This document shows, piece by piece, positions 26,561-36,128 of a stretch of 64,000 nt of DNA. A model generated the notes under the pieces. That model saw only the letters and a program-made list of their open reading frames with translations. It was not told the origin of the DNA and did not search any database. This stretch comes from Ruegeria sp. ANG-S4 (GTDB lineage: Bacteria > Pseudomonadota > Alphaproteobacteria > Rhodobacterales > Rhodobacteraceae), in assembly GCF_000814005.1 (NCBI RefSeq), contig NZ_JWLK01000002.1, positions 558,001-622,000 on the forward strand, in the 5' to 3' direction. The stretch's first letter is position 1; each line of letters begins with the position of its first letter. A program made the translations under genes and the position numbers.

Positions 26561-28141
26561 ATGTCTTTTAAGACTCTGATGGTCGCCGTCAGTGCGACCG
26601 CAATGATTGCTGCCGGAGCTTCGGCAGAAACGCTGCGATGGGCCAGGGCGGGGGACTCGCTGACGCTGGACCCACATGCCCAGAACGAAGGCCCGACCTC
26701 GACCTTCGCGCATCAGATCATGGAAACGCTGGTCATGCGCGATCACTCTGGCGCACTGGTCCCGTCGCTGGCGACCGAGTGGGCGCCATCCGAAGAAAAC
26801 CCGAATGTCTGGGTGTTCAAATTGCGCGAGGGCGTGACCTTCCATGATGGTGCAGAGTTCGACAGCGAAGACGTCGTCTTTTCGCTGAACCGCGCAATGA
26901 CACCGGATTCCGACTACAAGGAGTTGTTGGCCTCGGTCAAAGAGGTCCGCGCGCCGGACAAATACACCATCGAAATCGAAACCGACGGCCCCAACCCGAT
27001 CATGCCCAACAACCTGACCAACATGTTCATGATGGACAAGGGCTGGGCCGAGGCGAACAATGCCGTCAAGGTTCAGGACTATGAAGGCGGCGAGGATACC
27101 TTTGCGGCGAAAAACGCAAACGGCACCGGCCCGTACAAACTTGTCAGCCGCGAACCGGATGTGAAAACCGTTTTGACCGCCAATGAGAATTATTGGGGCA
27201 AGGACGAGTTTCCACTTGAAGTGACTGAAATCATCTACACGCCGATCCAGAATGCCGCGACCCGCGTTGCGGCACTGCTTTCGGGTGAGGTTGATTTCAT
27301 TCAGGATGTTCCGGTGCAAGACCTTGAGCGTGTCGCCGGTACCGACGGTCTGGATGTGCGCACCGCGCCGCAGAACCGGGTGATCTTTTTCGGCATGAAC
27401 ATGGGTGATGCCGATCTGGGATCAGATAGCGTTGATGGCGCAAACCCGCTTGCAGATGTACGGGTCCGTCAAGCGATGTCGAAGGCGATCAACCGCGATG
27501 CGATCAAACAGGTCGTGATGCGCGGCCAATCCGCCCCCGCGGGTATGATCGCGCCGCCTTTCGTGAACGGCTGGGACGAGGGTATGGATGCGTCGTCCAC
27601 CACAGATCTGGAAGCGGCAAAAGCGTTGATGGCCGAGGCTGGTTATCCGGACGGTTTCACACTGACGCTGAACTGTCCCAATGACCGCTACATCAATGAT
27701 GAGGCGATCTGTCAGGCCGCAGTTGGTATGCTGGCCCAGATCGGGATTACGGTGAACCTGGACGCCAAACCCAAGGCCCAGCACTTCCCGTTGTTGTCCA
27801 ACCTCGAAACCGATTTCTACATGCTGGGCTGGGGTGTTCCGACTTACGACTCGGAATACATCTTCAACTTCCTGGTTCATACCAAGGGTGAGAAATACGG
27901 TTCATGGAACGCGACCCGGTACAACAACCCGGACCTTGACGCCAAAATTGTGGCGCTGGCCTCGGAAACCGATCTGCCGGCCCGCGATCAGCAGATCGCG
28001 GAAATCTGGCAGGTTGTTCAGGATGAGCAGCTTTACATCCCGATCCACCACCAAGTTCTGAACTGGGGCATGAAGTCGGGTGTTGGTACGATTGTCGAGC
28101 CCGAGGACTCACCGAAGATCAAATACTTCACCATGCAGTAG
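26561..28141 (+). CDS. Peptide ABC transporter binding protein, family 5 (copy 1)
   Basis: A 526-residue periplasmic binding protein of the DppA/OppA family. The Sec signal peptide MSFKTLMVAVSATAMIAAGA ends at ASA-ET. Family motifs are LDPHAQNEGPTSTFAHQIME, NVWVFKLREGVTFHDGAEF, NGTGPYKLVSREPDVKTVL and ADVRVRQAMSKAINRDAIKQ. GGGGAGAATATT precedes the ATG. It is followed by a strong hairpin and a paralogous gene, and probably heads the transporter operon. The ligand is likely a peptide or other amine compound. Confidence 0.93.
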   Translation: MSFKTLMVAVSATAMIAAGASAETLRWARAGDSLTLDPHAQNEGPTSTFAHQIMETLVMRDHSGALVPSLATEWAPSEENPNVWVFKLREGVTFHDGAEFDSEDVVFSLNRAMTPDSDYKELLASVKEVRAPDKYTIEIETDGPNPIMPNNLTNMFMMDKGWAEANNAVKVQDYEGGEDTFAAKNANGTGPYKLVSREPDVKTVLTANENYWGKDEFPLEVTEIIYTPIQNAATRVAALLSGEVDFIQDVPVQDLERVAGTDGLDVRTAPQNRVIFFGMNMGDADLGSDSVDGANPLADVRVRQAMSKAINRDAIKQVVMRGQSAPAGMIAPPFVNGWDEGMDASSTTDLEAAKALMAEAGYPDGFTLTLNCPNDRYINDEAICQAAVGMLAQIGITVNLDAKPKAQHFPLLSNLETDFYMLGWGVPTYDSEYIFNFLVHTKGEKYGSWNATRYNNPDLDAKIVALASETDLPARDQQIAEIWQVVQDEQLYIPIHHQVLNWGMKSGVGTIVEPEDSPKIKYFTMQ

Positions 28142-28160
28142 GGTGATGTTTGAAAAAACG

Positions 28161-28186
28161 GTCAGGGCGCGAGATCGCGCCCTGAC
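28161..28186 (+). terminator. Hairpin between the two binding-protein genes
   Basis: GTCAGGGCGCG (28161-28171) and CGCGCCCTGAC (28176-28186) form a perfect 11-bp stem with an AGAT loop, followed by TTGTTTCTT. It is probably a partial terminator that makes copy 1 the most abundant product of the operon. Confidence 0.75.
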
Positions 28187-28235
28187 TTGTTTCTTCGCAA
28201 CCGGACATTTTCAGAACACATAGGGAGAATTTGCC

Positions 28236-29801
28236 ATGACCCTAAGAAGCAGCGCCATTGGGCTTGCTCTGCTGATTGCAGGCGCCGCGCAGGCCGAAGA
28301 GTTCAAGTGGGCCTCAACCACCGACCCGCAGACGATGGACCCGCACGCGGTGAACTCGGCCCCGGTTCTGGGGTTTCTGAACAACGTCTACGAAGGGTTG
28401 GTTCGTCGCGGCAAAGACATGCGGGTAGAACCCGCGCTCGCCGTCAGCTGGGAACCAATCGGTGATGGCGACGGATGGCGGTTCAACCTGCGCGAGGGGG
28501 TGACCTTTCACGACGGCAGCGAATTCAATGCGCAGGACGTCTTGTTCAGCTATGAACGCGCCTCGGGCGAGGCGGCAGATACGCGCAGCTGGTTCGCGCC
28601 GGTCAGCGCCGTAAATGTGGTCGATGATTACACGGTCGATTTCATGATGACGGCACCCAACCCGTTGTTCCCGTCATCAATTGCGAATTGGATGATCATG
28701 GATCAGGGCTGGGCCGAGGCGAACGAGGCTGCTGTTCCGGACAAGGAAACCGGCAACTTTGCGACGCTGAATGCAAACGGCACGGGCGCGTTCCAAGTCA
28801 CCGCGCGTGAGCCCGGCTTGCGCACGGTTCTTGAGCCGTTCGATGGATGGTGGGACACAGCCGAACACAACATATCCAGCGCCGAGTTCACGCCGATCCA
28901 AAATCCTGCCACTGCCGTTGCCGCGCTGCTGTCGGGCGACGTGGGCATGATCAACCCGGTTCCGATTCAAGACGTTTCACGGCTGCAGGGCAGTGACGAC
29001 GTCGAAGTCATTCAGGGTATCGAAGCGCGTGTCATCATGCTTGGCTTCAATCATGAAGCTGACGCGCTGAAGTATACCGATGACGCCGGCAAGCCCAATC
29101 CATTCCAGGATGCCCGCGTGCGCCAGGCCATAGCGCAGGCTGTCAATGTCGATGCCATTCTGGCGACGATCATGCGCGGAAACGCCGAAGCAGCATCGCA
29201 ATTGGTCAGCCCGGCAATGAGCGGATATTCCCGCGCCCATGCCGACCGTCCGACCTATGACGTCGAGGCGGCCAAGGCATTGCTGGCCGAAGCCGGCTAT
29301 GGCGACGGATTCTCGTTCGGTCTGAAATGTCCCAATGATCGCTATTTGAATGACGAGGCCGTTTGTCAGGCCGTGGTCAGCATGTTGGCCCAAATCGGGA
29401 TCACCGCCGAACTGGATGCGATGCCGGTCCGCAACTATTGGCCAGAGCTGCGAGAGGACAATTACGATATGTATCTCTTGGGCTGGAGCCCCGGCACGTT
29501 TGATGCCGAACATCCCGTTCGGTTCCTGGTTGCTACCCCGAACGAAGAGAAGAAGCTGGGCAGCTGGAACTTTGGCGGGTTCTCGAATGCGCGGGTGGAT
29601 GAGCTTTTGCCGATGATCCAGTCCGAACTGGATGCGGACAAGCGTCAGGCCATGCTGGATGAGGTCACCGGGATCATTCAGGACGAGCACGTCTATGTCC
29701 CTATGTATGTTCAACCGCTGGTCTGGGGCACACGCAGCAATGTCGACCTGACCCAACGCCCGGACAACTTCTTTTTGCTGCGCTGGGTGACAATCAACTG
29801 A
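28236..29801 (+). CDS. Peptide ABC transporter binding protein, family 5 (copy 2)
   Basis: A 521-residue paralogue of the preceding gene with signal peptide MTLRSSAIGLALLIAGAAQA. It shares FKWASTTDPQTMDPHAVNSA, FNLREGVTFHDGSEF, NGTGAFQVTAREPGLRTVL and the segment CPNDRYLNDEAVCQAVVSML with copy 1, where the corresponding stretch is CPNDRYINDEAICQAAVGML. The two therefore arose by duplication and have diverged, perhaps to serve different ligands with the same membrane complex. AGGGAGAATTTG precedes the start. Confidence 0.92.
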   Translation: MTLRSSAIGLALLIAGAAQAEEFKWASTTDPQTMDPHAVNSAPVLGFLNNVYEGLVRRGKDMRVEPALAVSWEPIGDGDGWRFNLREGVTFHDGSEFNAQDVLFSYERASGEAADTRSWFAPVSAVNVVDDYTVDFMMTAPNPLFPSSIANWMIMDQGWAEANEAAVPDKETGNFATLNANGTGAFQVTAREPGLRTVLEPFDGWWDTAEHNISSAEFTPIQNPATAVAALLSGDVGMINPVPIQDVSRLQGSDDVEVIQGIEARVIMLGFNHEADALKYTDDAGKPNPFQDARVRQAIAQAVNVDAILATIMRGNAEAASQLVSPAMSGYSRAHADRPTYDVEAAKALLAEAGYGDGFSFGLKCPNDRYLNDEAVCQAVVSMLAQIGITAELDAMPVRNYWPELREDNYDMYLLGWSPGTFDAEHPVRFLVATPNEEKKLGSWNFGGFSNARVDELLPMIQSELDADKRQAMLDEVTGIIQDEHVYVPMYVQPLVWGTRSNVDLTQRPDNFFLLRWVTIN

Positions 29802-29837
29802 CCGCTTAGCACAGCGCGCCGGTCTTTTGGCGTTACC

Positions 29838-29853
29838 TTGACCATTTGGTCAA
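29838..29853. promoter_or_regulatory. Inverted repeat upstream of peptide permease gene
   Basis: TTGACC-ATTT-GGTCAA is a perfect inverted repeat, 36 bp before the permease start. It could be an operator or an RNA hairpin; nothing further identifies it. Confidence 0.4.
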
Positions 29854-29889
29854 AGATGACCTACAGAGACCGGCCAACGAGGGAAACGA

Positions 29890-30867
29890 ATGTTCGCATA
29901 TATCGTCCGCAGGATGTTCCAGTCCGTGATCGTGCTTTTGGTCGTGGGCCTGGTCGCCTTCTCGATGTTCCGCTTTGTCGGGGATCCGATCGACAACATG
30001 CTGGGCCAGGAACGCACTCAGGCCGATATCGATCGTCTGCGGACCGAGCTTGGACTGGACCAGCCTTTTGTCGTGCAATACGCCAAGTTTCTGCGGGGCG
30101 CGGTGCAGGGCAATTTCGGGGTCTCGTACAGGCAGGGCCGTCCGGTTTCCACAATCATCGCGGAACGCGCGCCCGCGACGTTGGAACTGGCTTTTGTCTC
30201 GGGCTTTCTTGCCATCACCATGGGTATTGCGCTGGGCGTCTTCACCGCGATCCGACGACAAGGGATTGCTGCAAACGTCATCATGACCGTTTCTCTGATC
30301 GGGGTATCGTTGCCGACATTCCTGATCGGGATCTTGTTGATCTATGTTTTCTCGGTTGAGTTGGACCTCTTGCCAAGTTTCGGGCGGGGCGAGACAGTGA
30401 TGATCGGCAATTGGTCGACCGGGTTTCTAACCGCTTCGGGCCTCAAGGCTTTGATACTTCCGGCAATCACGCTGGGCCTTTATCAAATGACACTGATCAT
30501 GCGGCTGGTGCGGTCCGAGATGCTGGAGGTTCTGCGCGCCGACTATGTGCGTTTCGCCCGTGCCCGAGGCTTGTCAGACCGCGTGATCAATTTCCGCCAC
30601 GCGCTGAAGAATACGCTGGTGCCAGTGATCACGATTACGGGCCTGCAACTGGGCTCGATCATCGCTTTTGCCATCATTACCGAAACGGTTTTTCAATGGC
30701 CCGGTGTGGGGCTGCTGTTCATCAACGCGATCCAGTTTGTCGATATTCCCGTCATGGCCGCCTATCTGATGCTGATTTCAGTCATGTTCGTAACGATAAA
30801 CTTGATTGTCGACCTTCTTTACTATGCCATTGACCCGCGCCTGCGTGTCGACGCGAGGGCCACATGA
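29890..30867 (+). CDS. Peptide ABC transporter permease (DppB-like)
   Basis: A 325-residue inner-membrane permease with six hydrophobic segments. The N-terminus MFAYIVRRMFQSVIVLLVVG and the EAA-type loop YVRFARARGLSDRVINFRHAL followed by KNTLVPVITITGLQLG are typical of DppB/OppB. GAGGGA lies before the ATG. It overlaps the second permease by 4 bp and forms a heterodimer with it. Confidence 0.94.
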   Translation: MFAYIVRRMFQSVIVLLVVGLVAFSMFRFVGDPIDNMLGQERTQADIDRLRTELGLDQPFVVQYAKFLRGAVQGNFGVSYRQGRPVSTIIAERAPATLELAFVSGFLAITMGIALGVFTAIRRQGIAANVIMTVSLIGVSLPTFLIGILLIYVFSVELDLLPSFGRGETVMIGNWSTGFLTASGLKALILPAITLGLYQMTLIMRLVRSEMLEVLRADYVRFARARGLSDRVINFRHALKNTLVPVITITGLQLGSIIAFAIITETVFQWPGVGLLFINAIQFVDIPVMAAYLMLISVMFVTINLIVDLLYYAIDPRLRVDARAT

Positions 30868-31814
30868 CCGACGCCACTCAAACCCCGCAATCCACGCCCA
30901 AAACGCGGTTCGCCAAGTTCTGGGACAGTGATTTTGCCTGGTCCTTCCGCCATTCGCCGGTGGCCGTCATCGCATCATTGGTCGTGGTTGTTCTGGTGCT
31001 GGCGGCGATCTTCGCGCCGTTGATTGCACCATATAACCCGTTTGACCCGGCAACGCTGAACCTGATGAATGGCTTTACGCCGCCCGGGACGCCCAACGCA
31101 TTTACCCAAGAGACGTTTCTGCTGGGCACTGATGATCAAGGGCGCGATGTGTTCTCGACAATTTTGTATGGTCTGCGCATTTCGCTGTTTGTTGGCACCG
31201 CTGCGGTGCTGTTGGCCATGATCATCGGGGTGATCCTGGGATTGGTGGCTGCCTATTTCGGTGGGTGGATCGAAACCTTCATCATGCGGGTTGCCGACGT
31301 TCAGTTGACCTTTCCGGCCATTCTGGTGGCGATGCTGATTTTTGGCATTGCCAAAGGTGTCACGCCGCCGGAATACCGCAATGAGATGGCAATCTATGTG
31401 TTGATTATTGCGATTGCCCTGTCCGATTGGGTGCAGTTCGCTCGGGTGGTACGTGGCGCTGCGCTGGTGGAAAAGAACAAAGAGTATGTACAGGCCGCGC
31501 GGTTGATCGGACGCGGGTCGTTCCCGATCATGTTCCGTCACATCCTGCCAAATGTCCTGAGCCCTGTTCTGGTGATTGCGACGATTTCGCTCGCATTGGC
31601 CATCATTGCCGAGGCGACGCTGAGCTTCCTCGGGGTCGGCGCGCCGCCAACACAGCCCTCGTTGGGTACGCTGATCCGGATCGGGCAGGGGTTCCTGTTC
31701 TCGGGTGAGTGGTGGATATTGTTCTTCCCGGCCTGCACACTGTTGGCATTGGCGCTGTCGGTGAACCTGCTGGGCGACTGGCTGCGCGATGCGCTCAACC
31801 CGAAACTGCGGTGA
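30864..31814 (+). CDS. Peptide ABC transporter permease (DppC-like)
   Basis: A 316-residue permease. It has the N-terminal OppC region (HSPVAVIASLVVVVLVLAAI, FAPLIAPYNPFDP), LLGTDDQGRDVFSTILYGLR and the EAA-type loop YVQAARLIGRGSFPIMFRH. Six transmembrane segments are apparent. The start overlaps the DppB-like stop by 4 bp, and the ATPase gene follows after 4 bp. Confidence 0.94.
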   Translation: MTDATQTPQSTPKTRFAKFWDSDFAWSFRHSPVAVIASLVVVVLVLAAIFAPLIAPYNPFDPATLNLMNGFTPPGTPNAFTQETFLLGTDDQGRDVFSTILYGLRISLFVGTAAVLLAMIIGVILGLVAAYFGGWIETFIMRVADVQLTFPAILVAMLIFGIAKGVTPPEYRNEMAIYVLIIAIALSDWVQFARVVRGAALVEKNKEYVQAARLIGRGSFPIMFRHILPNVLSPVLVIATISLALAIIAEATLSFLGVGAPPTQPSLGTLIRIGQGFLFSGEWWILFFPACTLLALALSVNLLGDWLRDALNPKLR

Positions 31815-31818
31815 TTTC

Positions 31819-33528
31819 ATGAGCCTTCTGACAATCGAAAATCTCACCGTCGAGTTCCCGACAAGGCGCAAACTGTTCACAGCCGTTGATCATGCAAACC
31901 TGTCCGTCGAACCGGGCGAAATTCACGGGCTTGTCGGAGAGTCCGGTGCCGGAAAATCCACCATCGGTGCGGCCGTCATGGGCCTGCTGGACCGGCCGGG
32001 ACGGATTGCCAGTGGTGAAATCAAACTGGGTGGCGATCAGATTAGCGGGCTGGACGCTGACGCCATGCGCGGTTTGCGCGGCAAGAAAATCTCGATGATT
32101 TTTCAGGACCCGCTAACCTCGCTCAACCCGCTGTTTACGGTGCGCGAACAGCTGGTGGAAACCATTCAGGCGCATCTGGGGGGATCCGATGCCGAGGCCA
32201 ACAAGCGGGCCCGCGATCTGATCGACCGGGTTGGAATTCCCGATCCGGATACCCGACTGGATCAATATCCGCATCAATTCTCGGGCGGGATGCGGCAACG
32301 CGTGGTGATCGCGCTGGCCTTGTGCACCGAACCGGACGTGATCATAGCGGACGAGCCGACAACGGCGCTGGATGTATCGGTTCAGGCGCAGATACTGGAT
32401 CTGATCAAGGAACTGGCGCGCGAACGTCAGGTGGGTGTCATTCTGATTACCCACGATATGGGGGTCATTGCGGATACAACGGATCGGGTGACCGTCATGT
32501 ATGACGGGAAGGTCGTCGAAAGCGGGCTGACCGCGGAGGTCATGGGCCAGCCGAGCCATGAATACACCAAATCCCTGATTGCGGCTGTGCCGCGGCCGAC
32601 GCTCAAATTGCATCGGTTTCCTCAGATCAGCTATGGGGGGCGCGAAACACGCTTTGCCATTGAAGATATGGCGCGGCATTGGCCGAAGTTGGACAACGAC
32701 ACCTCAAAGCCCGTTTTTGAAATCCGTGACCTGACCAAGAAGTTCCTGCAGCGAAAAGGCCTGTTGCCCTGGGACCGGACCTATTTTACCGCGGTGGACG
32801 AGGTGAGTTTCGACATCCAGGCGGGCGAGGTTTTTGGGGTTGTGGGTGAATCCGGTTCTGGCAAATCAACGGTGGCCCGGATGATCGCGGGGCTTTATCC
32901 GGTGGACGGCGGAACGATCTCGTTCAATGGCCAATTGGTCAGCGATCTGGGCGACAAGCCGGTGCAGGACGAATACCGCAAGCAAATCCAGATGATCTTT
33001 CAAGACCCGTATTCCTCGCTGAACCCAAGGATGCGTGTGGATGAGATCGTCGCAGAGCCGATCCGACATCATCGCCTGATGGACGGGCCGGATATCAAGC
33101 GGCGCGTCGACGAGTTGCTGGATCAGGTTGGCCTGGGTTCCGAGGCGGGTTTGAAGTACCCGCATGAGTTTTCAGGCGGCCAGCGACAGCGCATTTCGAT
33201 TGCGCGCGCGCTGGCGACGCAGCCTCGGTTCCTGATCTGCGATGAACCGACAAGCGCGCTGGACGTCTCTATTCAGGCCCAAATCCTGAATATACTGAAG
33301 GATTTACAAGAGCACCTGGGTCTGACCATGCTGTTCATCAGTCACGACCTGCCGGTCGTCCGGCAGATGTGTGACCGCGTGGCAGTGATGAAACAGGGTC
33401 GTATGGTCGAGATACAGGCCACCGATGATCTGTTCGCCAATCCCCAGACCGAATACGCGCGTGAGTTGCTGCACCTGATGCCCAAGTTGGACGATCTTTC
33501 GACTGATGGACTTGGTCCAGAGGCCTGA
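31819..33528 (+). CDS. Fused double ATPase of peptide ABC transporter (DppD-DppF/GsiA-like)
   Basis: A protein of about 569 residues containing two complete ATPase domains. Domain 1 has Walker [10 protein letters not shown], signature [15 protein letters not shown] and Walker [13 protein letters not shown]. Domain 2 has Walker [10 protein letters not shown], signature [15 protein letters not shown] and Walker [13 protein letters not shown]. The frame opens at 31789 inside the permease gene; ATG 31819 ([14 protein letters not shown]) is the natural start. Such fusions are known from the glutathione importer GsiA and related systems. A gamma-glutamyltransferase gene is convergent with it. Confidence 0.93.
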   Translation: MSLLTIENLTVEFPTRRKLFTAVDHANLSVEPGEIHGLVGESGAGKSTIGAAVMGLLDRPGRIASGEIKLGGDQISGLDADAMRGLRGKKISMIFQDPLTSLNPLFTVREQLVETIQAHLGGSDAEANKRARDLIDRVGIPDPDTRLDQYPHQFSGGMRQRVVIALALCTEPDVIIADEPTTALDVSVQAQILDLIKELARERQVGVILITHDMGVIADTTDRVTVMYDGKVVESGLTAEVMGQPSHEYTKSLIAAVPRPTLKLHRFPQISYGGRETRFAIEDMARHWPKLDNDTSKPVFEIRDLTKKFLQRKGLLPWDRTYFTAVDEVSFDIQAGEVFGVVGESGSGKSTVARMIAGLYPVDGGTISFNGQLVSDLGDKPVQDEYRKQIQMIFQDPYSSLNPRMRVDEIVAEPIRHHRLMDGPDIKRRVDELLDQVGLGSEAGLKYPHEFSGGQRQRISIARALATQPRFLICDEPTSALDVSIQAQILNILKDLQEHLGLTMLFISHDLPVVRQMCDRVAVMKQGRMVEIQATDDLFANPQTEYARELLHLMPKLDDLSTDGLGPEA

Positions 33529-33535
33529 GGGGTGA

Positions 33536-33557
33536 CCGGGCAGCTTGCGCTGCCCGG
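33536..33557. terminator. Hairpin between convergent ATPase and ggt genes
   Basis: CCGGGCAGC (33536-33544) and GCTGCCCGG (33549-33557) form a perfect 9-bp stem in the 34-bp gap between convergent stops. No strong T-run is present on either strand. Confidence 0.6.
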
Positions 33558-33562
33558 AAAAC

Positions 33563-35314
33563 TCATTGACCCATAGCGATCCCTTCGCGGCGCGGATCGG
33601 CTGCGCCGATCAATTGACCATCCTTGATAAGGATCGCGTGCAATCCACTGTTTAGGTCGCGTGCGCTTACCTCATGGCCCTTTGCCGTAAGAGCGTCCGA
33701 AAATGACTCGGCGCTGGTTCCCTGTTCGACGTCCAGCGTCGATCCGTTGCGATGCAAAAAATGCCCGGTTTCAATCGCATCCTGCGGGTCCATGTCCCAG
33801 TCAATCACAGCAATAATGGTCTTTGCCACATAGTTGATGATCCGGCTGCCGCCGGGGGACCCCACGAGAAAATATGGCGCGCCATCTTTCATGACGATGG
33901 TTGGCGACATCGAGCTGCGTGGCCGCTTTCCGCCCTCGACCCGGTTTGCGACCAGACGATCACCATCCTTGGGCGCGCGGTCGAAATCGGTGAGTTCGTT
34001 GTTGAGAAGAAACCCTCTGACGAAGACGCGGCTGCCAAAGAAAGTTTCAATCGTGGTCGTCATCGAAAGCGCGTTGCCATAACTGTCGCGGATCACAATA
34101 TGGCTGGTGCCGGGCCGACCCGGGTTTTGCGAAGGCGCGAGGTTCAGCGCGGACTCCTGATAGGGTGGATCACCGGCCGTTCTTTTTTCGCTGGCTTTGC
34201 CGGCGTCGATCAGTTTGGCCCGGTCGGCAAGATAACCCTTGTCCAAAAGCCCTTTGGTCGGCACGTCGACAAAGTCGCTGTCTGCCATGTAAAGCCCGCG
34301 ATCCGCATAGGCCAGTTTGGCGGCTTCGGAATAGATATGCGCGAATTCGGGGGTCCACCCCATGGATTTGACGTCGAAAGTGTCGAGCATGCCCAGAATC
34401 TGGCCGACTGTCAGGCCGCCCGAGGTCGGCGGGCCCATTCCGCAGACGTCGTACCCACGATAATCGGCACACACCGCAGGCCGAATCTTGACACGGTAAT
34501 CTGCCAGATCCTGCAGTGTGATATTGTTCTCCAGAACAGATGTTTCGTTGACGGCCGCAACGATATCCTCTGCAATCGGTCCGCTGTAAAATGCGTCCGC
34601 GCCGTCGGTAGACAGGATGCGAAGGGTCTCGGCGAAGTCGGGGTTTTTCAACATTGTGCCCGCCGATAGCGGGGTGCCGTCGTCGTTGAAGAAGTACGCT
34701 TTTGCACCGTCAAAAAGGTCGAGCGGAAATTCACGATCCACTGTGCTTTGGAGTGAATTGGCCATGCGCGGCGAGACTTCGAACCCGTTCTCGGCAGTCT
34801 CGATGGTCGATTGGAACAAATCGGACCAAGGCAGTTTGCCGTACAGGTTGTGCGACACCTCCATCAGGCGCAAAATACCCGGTACGCCAACCGACTGGCC
34901 GCCGGAAACGGATTGGACAAATGGCATTCTCTCGCCATTTTCATCCAGAAACCTTTCTGGTGTCGCTGCAGCGGGCGCGGTCTCGCGTGCATCAAAGGTG
35001 ACGAGGTCACCGGTCGATGCATCCCAATACAGCATGAAAGCACCGCCGCCGATGCCGGACGACTGCGGCTCGACCAAATTCAGCATGAGCTGGACGGCGA
35101 TCATGGCATCTGCCGCAGTACCGCCTTTGGCCAGAACATCATACCCAGCCTGCACCGCCAGAGGGTTCGCGGCGGCCACCATGAAATCGGTTCCGGTGAC
35201 GGAATTTTTTTCTTCCCAGCCATACCCCTGTTCCGGCGCGGGGTCTTGTGCCGCAGCCATGGGTCCAAGGGCAAGGGCGGATACGCATCCCAGTATGAAC
35301 GAGGTTCTGATCAT
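33563..35314 (-). CDS. ggt: Gamma-glutamyltransferase, secreted
   Basis: A 583-residue periplasmic gamma-glutamyltranspeptidase that hydrolyses glutathione and gamma-glutamyl peptides. The frame reaches 35458, but ATG 35314 (MIRTSFILGCVSALALGPMA) gives a signal peptide and has AAAAGGAG upstream. The precursor is cut before the nucleophilic Thr of GTSHIVIRDSYGNALSM. The binding loop GSPGGSRIINYV and the N-terminal GIGGGAFMLYWD are conserved. Its convergent neighbour is a peptide importer with a GsiA-like fused ATPase, so released Cys-Gly or intact gamma-glutamyl compounds may be the imported substrate. That link is inferred. Confidence 0.93.
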   Translation of the reverse strand: MIRTSFILGCVSALALGPMAAAQDPAPEQGYGWEEKNSVTGTDFMVAAANPLAVQAGYDVLAKGGTAADAMIAVQLMLNLVEPQSSGIGGGAFMLYWDASTGDLVTFDARETAPAAATPERFLDENGERMPFVQSVSGGQSVGVPGILRLMEVSHNLYGKLPWSDLFQSTIETAENGFEVSPRMANSLQSTVDREFPLDLFDGAKAYFFNDDGTPLSAGTMLKNPDFAETLRILSTDGADAFYSGPIAEDIVAAVNETSVLENNITLQDLADYRVKIRPAVCADYRGYDVCGMGPPTSGGLTVGQILGMLDTFDVKSMGWTPEFAHIYSEAAKLAYADRGLYMADSDFVDVPTKGLLDKGYLADRAKLIDAGKASEKRTAGDPPYQESALNLAPSQNPGRPGTSHIVIRDSYGNALSMTTTIETFFGSRVFVRGFLLNNELTDFDRAPKDGDRLVANRVEGGKRPRSSMSPTIVMKDGAPYFLVGSPGGSRIINYVAKTIIAVIDWDMDPQDAIETGHFLHRNGSTLDVEQGTSAESFSDALTAKGHEVSARDLNSGLHAILIKDGQLIGAADPRREGIAMGQ

Positions 35315-35513
35315 CGCGATCTCCTTTTGAGGTACCTGTGGGGGTGTCGAGTACCGCGATGGTAAGGTCCGATCGAGCCGGAGGGAACCCGAATCCGAAT
35401 CTGGAGGCCTCAAACGCTGAAAAGCCCTGGCACACTGCGTCGAGCCCGTAAACAGCATCTGTTTCCACAGCCGAGAACAGACCAGTTAGCGAAGCCGTTC
35501 CGTGTCTTTCCGC

Positions 35514-36128
35514 TTAGCCTGAGCCGAGTTGGGTGGGCAGACCGGTCACTTCGCCCTCGCGGATCACGACGGGGTCGTAGGCTTTGCGCGAAAACACTTC
35601 GCGAACCATGGGTTCGAAAGTCTCCAATGGTTCCATCGGATAGTCCGGGTCAAAACTCGACTGGTCCCACGCCTCACAGAAAATCGCACAAGTGTCGAAC
35701 AGCGGGTGGTCGCGATACCGGTCGCGGGCGTTGCGGTCCCAGCCGTAGTGATGACCGTAATACAGCGTTTGGAAAATACCGTGGTGTTCCACGGTCCATG
35801 ACACCTCCCAACGCACGAAAGGCCGAATGACTTCAGCCGACATGCGGTCATGGTTTTGCGGGGCCAGACCATCGCCGATATCGTGCAGAAGGGCGCCGAC
35901 AACCCAGTCAATATCCACCCCATCGCGCAACGCGCGGGTGCCTGATTGCAAACCGTGTTGCAGTCGGTTGATGCGGTAGCCTTCCAGGGTGACGTCACCG
36001 GCACGACGCAACTCATCAAGCACCCGGTCGGCGGTCAGCGCCAGAAAGGGTTTCTCCAGACGTTCCAGAAGCTCGTATTCTTCCTTGGTGCCGTCTTTCA
36101 TTGCTGTGAAGCTGACGGTATCGCTCAT
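35514..36128 (-). CDS. HD-domain protein, PhnZ/COG4341-like putative diiron oxygenase or hydrolase
   Basis: A 204-residue HD-domain protein. Candidate metal ligands are H58 (RLQHGLQS), H82-D83 (LLHDIGD), H93, H115/H116 (VEHHGIFQ) and D155 (CEAWDQSSFDPDYP). The QHxLQ plus LLHDIG pattern with 24 residues between them matches the PhnZ group of mixed-valence diiron oxygenases, which cleave alpha-hydroxylated phosphonates. The YYGHHYG and FDPDYP segments are typical of the broader family. The start overlaps the dioxygenase stop by 4 bp. The substrate may be a phosphonate or another hydroxylated compound; an ordinary phosphohydrolase is also possible. Confidence 0.8.
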   Translation of the reverse strand: MSDTVSFTAMKDGTKEEYELLERLEKPFLALTADRVLDELRRAGDVTLEGYRINRLQHGLQSGTRALRDGVDIDWVVGALLHDIGDGLAPQNHDRMSAEVIRPFVRWEVSWTVEHHGIFQTLYYGHHYGWDRNARDRYRDHPLFDTCAIFCEAWDQSSFDPDYPMEPLETFEPMVREVFSRKAYDPVVIREGEVTGLPTQLGSG

